DNA of 12,014 nucleotides from assembly GCA_963645165.1 (NCBI GenBank), contig CAVIQT010000087.1, forward strand, positions 1 to 12,014. Reading direction: 5' to 3'. Below, in pieces: positions 6,686 through 12,014 of the stretch. The position numbers were made by a program, and so were the translations under genes. The notes beneath the pieces are model-generated. The model was given only the letters and a program-made list of their open reading frames with translations. It ran no database searches and was not told the DNA's origin. Position 1 is the stretch's first letter; each line of letters begins with the position of its first letter. The stretch is from CAG-533 sp963645165 (GTDB lineage Bacteria > Bacillota_I > Bacilli_A > RF39 > UBA660).

Positions 6686-8422
6686 TTATCCTTCATCAGC
6701 AGTAGTATCTACTTCTTCAGCTATAACTATTTTTAAAGTCATACCCTTAATTATTTCACTACCTGCTTCTCTATTTTGAGAAACTATTGCTCCTGGTTCA
6801 TAAGAATCATCTTGAACATATTCTTCTTTTAAAGTAAGTCCATACTTTTCACAGAACGCTTGAATATCAGAAAGAGAATAATCACCAGTAGTAAAGTCAG
6901 GATATGTCTCTGTCATATCAGGAATATATAAAGTAACAGTATCCCCTTCTTTTAATTTAGTACCTACTTCTGGAGACTGTTTAACTATTTTTTCCGCACT
7001 TACTGATGTAGTATCATCTACTGCCGTTTTCTCTACTAAAACAAATAAATTATTTACCTTTTCAAGAACAGCCTTAACCTCATATACATTTTGACCCGTA
7101 AAATCTTCCATAACATAAGCACCAAGTCCCGTAGACTCATATAAAATTACAGATGAACCCTTTTTAACCGTACGACCTATACCAGGTGATGTCTTTACTA
7201 CTTTACCTTCTTCAATTGTTTCACTAGTTGCAGTTCTTCGATCAGCAGATACTTTTAAACCCTTTTCTTGAAGTATACTAATCGCATCTTCAACACTCAT
7301 ACCAGCAACATCTGGAACTGTAACATCTTTAGATGAAATTAACTTAGGTAATAACAACACAACACTAGCAGTTATAACCGCAAGAGCTGCTAAAATACCA
7401 CCTAATACCAATAAAGTTTTATTTTCTTTTTTCTTTAAATCTTTCTCAGTTATTTGTTTAACTTCAATTTCTTTTTCCTTAGTTTTAGCAGATAAATCTC
7501 CAAAATCCATCGTTTTTTCAATTGCTTTTTCTTTCTTTATAGTATCAGCCTCATCAAACTCTGGAAATTTATATATTACTCTAGGCTCATTTTTACGATT
7601 ATCATCTAAACAAGTCTTTAAATCCTCATGCATACTTCTAGCATCTGCATACCTATTTTTAGGATTCTTAGCAGTAGCTTTCAAAATAATATTTTCTACT
7701 GACTGAGGTAAATCAGGTAATTCCTCTCTAATACTAGGAAGTGGTTCCTTTAAATGTTTTAAAGCAATCTCCACCGCATTATCTCCCTTATAAGGAAGAG
7801 TCCCAGTTAATAGTTCATACATTAAAATACCCATAGAATAAATATCACTTTGAATAGTACATCCCTTACCTGATGCTTGCTCTGGTGGTAAATAATGAAC
7901 ACTACCCATTACAGAATTAGTCTGGGTAAGCTGCGTACTATTTAATGCCATCGCAATCCCAAAATCAGTTATTTTAACAATACCATTATCTAATATCATT
8001 ATATTTTGAGGTTTAATATCCCTATGAATAATATATGAATCATGAGCACAAGCAATCCCATCAGTTATTTGCAGCATAATATCAATAACTTCTTCCGTAG
8101 TTAACTTACCTCTTTTTTTAATAAGCTGCTTTAAATGTTTGCCCTCAATATATTCCATAACAATATAGTAAATACCATTATCTTCCCCAACATCATATAC
8201 TTCAACTATATTAGGATGAGATAAAGAACTAGCACTTAATGCTTCTCTTTGAAAACGACGAACAAACTTCTCATCATTAGCTAAATCTCCCCTTAATACT
8301 TTAACCGCAACATGACGTTCTAAGATAGTATCATACGCTAAATAAACATTAGCCATACCACCTTCACCAATAGATTTTACTATTTGATAACGATCATTAA
8401 TCTTTTGACCCTTAGTTATCAT
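6686..8422 (-). CDS. prkC: PASTA-domain Ser/Thr protein kinase (PrkC/Stk1 family)
   Basis: Membrane-spanning kinase that senses cell-wall fragments or lipid II and phosphorylates cell-division, wall-synthesis and translation proteins. Numbered from the long frame's first codon: glycine loop GEGGMANV (23-30), Lys45 in VAVKVL, Glu64 of helix C, HRDIKPQN (137-144, catalytic Asp139), DFG (157-159), and the Thr-rich activation segment with GSVHYLPPEQ (177-186), as in Bacillus PrkC. A charged juxtamembrane region (about 295-338) precedes one helix (about 340-363). Outside are three PASTA repeats, roughly 369-434, 439-506 and 509-574. No extra C-terminal domain follows. The frame can be extended to a GTG at 8434, but the ATG at 8422, 8 bases after AGGTGA, gives a Bacillus-like N-terminus of 578 residues. 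It starts one base after the phosphatase stop. Confidence 0.96.
   Translation of the reverse strand: MITKGQKINDRYQIVKSIGEGGMANVYLAYDTILERHVAVKVLRGDLANDEKFVRRFQREALSASSLSHPNIVEVYDVGEDNGIYYIVMEYIEGKHLKQLIKKRGKLTTEEVIDIMLQITDGIACAHDSYIIHRDIKPQNIMILDNGIVKITDFGIAMALNSTQLTQTNSVMGSVHYLPPEQASGKGCTIQSDIYSMGILMYELLTGTLPYKGDNAVEIALKHLKEPLPSIREELPDLPQSVENIILKATAKNPKNRYADARSMHEDLKTCLDDNRKNEPRVIYKFPEFDEADTIKKEKAIEKTMDFGDLSAKTKEKEIEVKQITEKDLKKKENKTLLVLGGILAALAVITASVVLLLPKLISSKDVTVPDVAGMSVEDAISILQEKGLKVSADRRTATSETIEEGKVVKTSPGIGRTVKKGSSVILYESTGLGAYVMEDFTGQNVYEVKAVLEKVNNLFVLVEKTAVDDTTSVSAEKIVKQSPEVGTKLKEGDTVTLYIPDMTETYPDFTTGDYSLSDIQAFCEKYGLTLKEEYVQDDSYEPGAIVSQNREAGSEIIKGMTLKIVIAEEVDTTADEG
6689..6693 (-). promoter_or_regulatory. 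Ribosome binding site deciding the rsgA start
   Basis: AAGGA within the last codons of prkC, 4 bases before the ATG at 6684. Spacing is a little short, but the longer alternative start at 6696 has no comparable site. It implies translational coupling to prkC. Confidence 0.5.
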
Positions 8423-8423
8423 A

Positions 8424-9167
8424 TCACACTTCACCTTTATCCTTTACTAAGTAAGCAATTGATATATTATCTGTTCCTCCCCTAGCATTACATTTTCTAA
8501 TTAATTTAATTAATTTTTGTTCTTCATTTATATCTTCTTCATTTAAAACTTTCTCAATTTGATCTTTTGTAAGCATATTAGTAAGTCCATCAGAAGATAA
8601 CATTATCGCATCAACATTAGGATCAACATCAAATATATCTAACTCTTGTTTTTCTGCTGCCCCTAAAGCTCTCATTAATACATTCTTTTTAGGATGATTA
8701 ATTGCTTCCTCCGCAGATAACTCACCAGATTCTACTAAAAGATTAACTAAAGTATGATCCTTAGTTATTTTGTGTAATTTATTATTCTTTAATACAAAAC
8801 CACTAGAATCCCCAATATTAGCAAATATTAGAAAATCTTTAGTTAATAACGCAATTACTACAGTTGTACCAAGTCCCGTTGAATTAGGATTTTCCTCTGC
8901 ATATTTTAAAATATTAGTATTTATTTCATTAACATTTTCATTTAGCCAACTAACTGCATCTAACTTAGTACCAATCGTACTAAGTTCAGTAAATCTTTGC
9001 CCAATATGAGTTACAACCATACTTGAAGCAACTTCACCCGCACGGTGTCCGCCCATACCATCAGCTACAATCATTAAATGTTCATTAGATGAATTTTTTA
9101 CAATAGTAACCGAATCTTCATTATGACTTCTAACTCTTCCAGTATCTGTTAGATAAAATGATTTCAT
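8424..9167 (-). CDS. prpC: PP2C-family Ser/Thr protein phosphatase (Stp/PrpC)
   Basis: Metal-dependent phosphatase that reverses phosphorylation by the neighbouring PASTA kinase. PP2C motifs appear in order: TDTGRVRSHNEDS (7-19), with the Arg and Glu used in phosphate and metal binding, VADGMGGHRAGE (34-45, Asp36), GLGTT (98-102), IGDSSGF (118-124), SSDGLTNML (191-199, Asp193) and GGTDNIS (230-236, Asp233). All metal-coordinating aspartates are present, so it should be active. At 247 residues it is the normal single-domain bacterial size, soluble and cytoplasmic. The ATG overlaps the rlmN stop as ATGA, and GAGGTGG in the last rlmN codons serves as its ribosome binding site. The phosphatase-kinase pair in direct succession is the standard Firmicutes arrangement. 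Confidence 0.96.
   Translation of the reverse strand: MKSFYLTDTGRVRSHNEDSVTIVKNSSNEHLMIVADGMGGHRAGEVASSMVVTHIGQRFTELSTIGTKLDAVSWLNENVNEINTNILKYAEENPNSTGLGTTVVIALLTKDFLIFANIGDSSGFVLKNNKLHKITKDHTLVNLLVESGELSAEEAINHPKKNVLMRALGAAEKQELDIFDVDPNVDAIMLSSDGLTNMLTKDQIEKVLNEEDINEEQKLIKLIRKCNARGGTDNISIAYLVKDKGEV
8431..8436 (-). promoter_or_regulatory. Ribosome binding site deciding the prkC start
   Basis: AGGTGA inside the end of the phosphatase gene, 8 bases before the ATG at 8422. A GTG at 8434 with AAGGA further upstream is the competing start; family alignment of the RYQI segment favours the ATG. Confidence 0.5.
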
Positions 9168-10186
9168 TTTTCCACCTCTTTTGCTCTAAGTTGTCCACAA
9201 GCAGCATCTATTTGCTTGCCAAATTCCTTACGAATAGTTACATTAATTTTATTCTTCTTTAAAGTATCATAAAACTCTAAAATTTGTTTTTTATCACTTT
9301 TCTTAAACTCAATATGACTAGTTTCATTATAAGGAATTAAATTAACATAAACATTCATACCCCTTAATAAATGAGCAAGTTCCATAGCATTATCTATACT
9401 GTCATTTACTTCTTTAAGCATAACATATTCTATAGTAACTCGTCTATTAGTTTTATTAATATACTCCCTTAAAACACCCATTAAATCATCTAAAGGATAC
9501 GCCTTATTTATAGGCATAATCTTACTTCTAAGCTCATTATTAGAAGCATGTAAACTAATTGCCAAGTTTACTTGTAAATCTAAATTACTAAATTCTCTTA
9601 TTTTAGGAATTAATCCACAAGTTGATACAGTTATATGTCTAGCCCCAATCGCAAGACCAAAAGGATTATTAATAATTTTAATAAAAGATATTATATTATC
9701 ATAATTATCAAAAGGCTCACCAATACCCATTATTACAACACTATCAATGCGTTCATTTAAATCTTCCTCTATTAATAATATTTGCTCAACTATTTCATAA
9801 GTCTCTAAATTTCTTACTCTCTTAAGGCGACCACTTTCACAAAAAGCACAACCCATATTACAACCAACTTCACTAGAAACACAAATACTTAAACCATAAT
9901 CGTGTTTCATAAGAACCGCTTCAATAAAATTACCATCAATAAGTTCAAATAAATATTTATTAGTTAAATCACTTTCCTGCTTTCTTTTTATTTTAATATA
10001 ATCTATTTTAAAATTACTATTTAATTTTAAAATTAGATCCTTACTTAAATTAGTCATATCATCAAAAGATTTAACCTTATGCTTATATAACCACTCCCAA
10101 ATTTGTTTAGCACGAAACTTCTTTTCTCCTAAAGATATTAACTTTTCCTCTAATTTTTCATAATCATAATTGTATATATTTAACAT
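9164..10186 (-). CDS. rlmN: Dual-specificity 23S rRNA A2503 / tRNA A37 C2-methyltransferase (radical SAM)
   Basis: Radical SAM enzyme that methylates C2 of adenosine 2503 in 23S rRNA and, in the family, A37 of some tRNAs, tuning translation fidelity. Seen here: an N-terminal helical RNA-binding part (KFRAKQIWEWLY, 23-34), the 4Fe-4S motif Cys109-x3-Cys113-x2-Cys116, SAM-binding GIGEPFDN (154-161), HITVSTCG (184-191), and both catalytic cysteines, Cys102 in ICVSSE and Cys330 in DAACGQL. The segment after the cluster reads CESGRLKRVRNL rather than the common CxST-xGG-x-RNL form. It is therefore a slightly divergent branch; a Cfr-type C8 methyltransferase is less likely from context and overall resemblance but not strictly excluded. 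Length 340 is typical. First gene after the promoter at 10204-10232; its ribosome binding site is AGGTGAG. Confidence 0.93.
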   Translation of the reverse strand: MLNIYNYDYEKLEEKLISLGEKKFRAKQIWEWLYKHKVKSFDDMTNLSKDLILKLNSNFKIDYIKIKRKQESDLTNKYLFELIDGNFIEAVLMKHDYGLSICVSSEVGCNMGCAFCESGRLKRVRNLETYEIVEQILLIEEDLNERIDSVVIMGIGEPFDNYDNIISFIKIINNPFGLAIGARHITVSTCGLIPKIREFSNLDLQVNLAISLHASNNELRSKIMPINKAYPLDDLMGVLREYINKTNRRVTIEYVMLKEVNDSIDNAMELAHLLRGMNVYVNLIPYNETSHIEFKKSDKKQILEFYDTLKKNKINVTIRKEFGKQIDAACGQLRAKEVEK

Positions 10187-10203
10187 ATACTCACCTACCT
10201 AAA

Positions 10204-10232
10204 ATTATATAACAGATATATAATTTATGCAA
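10204..10232 (-). promoter_or_regulatory. Sigma-A-type promoter for the rlmN-prpC-prkC-rsgA-rpe operon
   Basis: Minus-strand TATAAT (10209-10204), a perfect -10, stands 17 bases from TTGCAT (10232-10227), which conserves the key TTG of the -35. Transcription would begin about 10196, leaving only a ~10-base leader whose first bases are the AGGTGAG ribosome binding site. The -35 abuts the T-tract of the terminator of the upstream gene. Confidence 0.65.
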
Positions 10233-10258
10233 AAGAAAAAGAAGGTAAAGCCTTCTTT
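10231..10258 (-). terminator. Intrinsic terminator of the surface-protein gene
   Basis: On the minus strand AAAGAAGG (10258-10251), loop CTTTA and the perfect complement CCTTCTTT (10245-10238), followed by TTCTTTT. An 8-bp stem plus T-rich tail is a standard rho-independent terminator, though only two pairs at the loop end are G-C. The first stem base pairs lie within the stop codon of the 583-residue gene. Confidence 0.75.
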
Positions 10259-12008
10259 AATCAATAACGAATGGATCACTTGATATGCCGTTTCCACTTA
10301 ATATTTTGATTGTGGAAATAAGAGCAACAGATGGACGAATACCCATACTTATATTAACATAACTAGGTCCAACTCCACATTCTTCTGAAACAGCAGCAAC
10401 CCGAGCCCCTACAAATGTTCCAGGAGAATATCTATATGGTGTCATAGTCCACCACTCATTACCACTTGCATTTTCATATAAATAACAAGAAGAATCTTCT
10501 CCAGCAAATATAACCTCATCTCCTGTTAATAAACCAATTTTATAGGTTAAGGCACCATTACCATTTGTTTTATCATTAACTGTGAACTTAGAGAGTTTAC
10601 CACCATTACCATCATTTGGGCATATTAAACTTGGAGACTTAGTTCTTCCATAAAAACGATAATTAGTTTCATATATACCAGAACCAACACTATTGCTACC
10701 CCCACTAGCATCACCACTACTCCAACTTTTATCGTTACACCAAATAACATCGGCAAGTTTTTCCTTTTGTTCAGAAGTAAATGTTGAACTATACCACGAT
10801 CCCAAAGAATTAAGTACACTGCTTTTGTAAATATTCGCATGCTCCGCTGCATATGTGCTTGAGCCTGGCGTTCCATACATAAAACCAATGTAAGCATTCT
10901 TGTCTTTGTTTGAATTAAACCAATTTGTCCCATAAAAAGCCGCATTAGTACCGTTATTTGATGCATCACATGGATTTGCTACATTATCGGTATTATTATT
11001 ATGAAGTACTAGTTTTATCGCACCATTTCCAGTTATTCTAACTATTCTCCAGCATTTATTTGCAAACTGAACGTAGTTATTGGTTACGGCACCTCTAAAG
11101 TAATAAGATGTGCCGTAATCATCTTCAGTCTCTGCTAAAAGTGCTTCATCAGATGATGAAGACGAAACACCTGGCACTGTTTTTGGCTCACTAATATTTG
11201 GATAGTCTTGTCTTATAGCATCTGTTAACAAAAGTCCTTTCTCAAAGTTTAAATTACATACAGTATTAGCTTTTGAAACTTTAGATACAGTAATATCCCA
11301 TTTAGAATCTGTATAATCCCAAGCAACAACAATTTTAATACTATCGTCCACTATGCCACCTACTTTACATTCACCAGAAACAGTATAATATCTTGTACTT
11401 GGAAAGCTACTTACTTCTTTTCCATCTACATAAGCAACTATAGTTAGATCATCATTATAAAATGTTTCATTTATTTGGTTAGTTAGTGCTAATGTATTAT
11501 GAGTATAACCTGCATTTAATCCTAATTTTATATAATAATCTGTTGTAGAACTACCATTTATTCCCGCAATAGATATAGATACAAAACCATTTTCATCAAT
11601 ATTACCAGTTATATCACTTGCAGTAGTTGATAACTTCTTTATCTCTAAATCACTTGGCATACTTACAGTATTTGTACAATACTGATCACTACATACTTCA
11701 TATGTAAGTTCATATTTAGTATCAAAATCATTTAATGATGTTAACCCTATCGCATATATTTTAGTACTATTTTTAGGTATTCTAAGTATTCTATCTTCTA
11801 AATCACCATTATTTACTTGCATATTATAATTTAAATCACCAATTGTAATATTCGCACTTAACTCAATTCTATTCGTATACTTAGCAAAAGATATATTTAA
11901 CATTAATGAAAATATAACTAACATAGTGCAAAATGATACATATAATAGTCTTTTATCATTCTTAAATCTATCTAATAAATTATTATATTTTTCTTTTAAT
12001 TTATTCAT
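10257..12008 (-). CDS. Exported cysteine-rich surface protein with SipW/TasA-like N-terminus (583 aa)
   Basis: A basic 20-residue N-terminus and one hydrophobic helix (about 21-42, ending NISFA) are followed by KYTNRIELSANITIGDLNY. That layout resembles SipW-processed TasA/CalY-like proteins, with cleavage likely after SFA. Residues ~50-275 look like beta-rich domains. A Ser-rich linker (about 280-287) leads to a distinct C-terminal domain: TEDDYGTSYYFRGAV (294-308), NKCWRIVRI (317-325), EWWTMTPY (518-525) and GIRPSVALI (556-564). This recalls the DUF6273/FGE-like lectin-type domains common in surface proteins of uncultured Firmicutes. Ten cysteines lie in the exported part. No LPXTG motif or C-terminal helix is present, so it is either secreted or held by the N-terminal helix. 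Only six bases precede the ATG, so its ribosome binding site and a possible upstream extension cannot be seen. Role unknown; adhesion or matrix formation is a guess. Confidence 0.85.
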   Translation of the reverse strand: MNKLKEKYNNLLDRFKNDKRLLYVSFCTMLVIFSLMLNISFAKYTNRIELSANITIGDLNYNMQVNNGDLEDRILRIPKNSTKIYAIGLTSLNDFDTKYELTYEVCSDQYCTNTVSMPSDLEIKKLSTTASDITGNIDENGFVSISIAGINGSSTTDYYIKLGLNAGYTHNTLALTNQINETFYNDDLTIVAYVDGKEVSSFPSTRYYTVSGECKVGGIVDDSIKIVVAWDYTDSKWDITVSKVSKANTVCNLNFEKGLLLTDAIRQDYPNISEPKTVPGVSSSSSDEALLAETEDDYGTSYYFRGAVTNNYVQFANKCWRIVRITGNGAIKLVLHNNNTDNVANPCDASNNGTNAAFYGTNWFNSNKDKNAYIGFMYGTPGSSTYAAEHANIYKSSVLNSLGSWYSSTFTSEQKEKLADVIWCNDKSWSSGDASGGSNSVGSGIYETNYRFYGRTKSPSLICPNDGNGGKLSKFTVNDKTNGNGALTYKIGLLTGDEVIFAGEDSSCYLYENASGNEWWTMTPYRYSPGTFVGARVAAVSEECGVGPSYVNISMGIRPSVALISTIKILSGNGISSDPFVID

Positions 12009-12014
12009 ATAAAC

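Noticed and set aside
6685..6696. rsgA start at the ATG at 6696
   Set aside because: No ribosome binding site upstream, and the extra four residues are not seen in RsgA relatives; the ATG at 6684 fits better.
8770..9009. Plus-strand open frame of 79 codons
   Set aside because: Lies wholly antisense to the phosphatase gene, has no ribosome binding site in context, and its translation has no recognisable domain; a shadow of the well-conserved PP2C frame.
9164..10186. Cfr-type antibiotic-resistance methyltransferase
   Set aside because: Position at the head of the prpC-prkC-rsgA-rpe cluster and overall motif pattern match housekeeping RlmN; no resistance-island context is visible.
10625..10969. 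Minus-strand open frame of 114 codons in another frame of the 583-aa gene
   Set aside because: Fully nested within the surface-protein gene, with a Met/Val/Leu-rich, low-information translation; most likely a by-product of the higher GC composition there.

Overview
The window is a low-GC (well under 35% by eye) stretch with every supported gene on the minus strand, so transcription runs from high to low coordinates. TGA is used as a stop and tryptophan is TGG, so this is the standard bacterial code and not the Mollicute code. Gene content and order (rlmN, PP2C phosphatase, PASTA kinase, rsgA, rpe) are the conserved Firmicutes/Bacillota housekeeping cluster. Together with the AT richness and the type of exported protein at the right end, this suggests an uncultured, probably host-associated, lineage near Bacilli/Erysipelotrichia. 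That placement is inference.

Right end (10257-12008): a 583-residue exported, cysteine-rich surface protein with a SipW/TasA-like N-terminus. It is closed by an intrinsic terminator that overlaps its stop codon. Directly downstream is a sigma-A-type promoter with a perfect TATAAT and a very short leader.

Centre (5247-10186): that promoter drives rlmN, stp/prpC, prkC, rsgA and rpe, with junctions that overlap or lie within a few bases. The cluster combines 23S rRNA/tRNA methylation, a reversible Ser/Thr phosphorylation pair that senses the cell wall, a GTPase for 30S subunit maturation, and a pentose-phosphate epimerase. The family-consistent starts of prkC and rsgA lie slightly inside the longest open frames.

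Left part (66-5206): an extended -10 promoter overlapping the end of rpe opens a second, tightly coupled set of six genes. In order they are a membrane-anchored zinc-ribbon protein with a metallopeptidase-like HEIGH site; a 59-residue zinc-ribbon/TM protein; a SERCA-like Ca2+ P-type ATPase; a 128-residue single-pass protein with an Ig-like exported domain; a 194-residue protein with ADP-ribosyltransferase-like sequence features; and a 57-residue membrane protein. The two shortest were recovered by direct translation. Apart from the ATPase these are largely unrecognised families, and this cassette is the best candidate here for an undescribed functional unit. I saw no RNA genes, CRISPR arrays or complete mobile elements, and no gene-free stretch longer than 300 bases.
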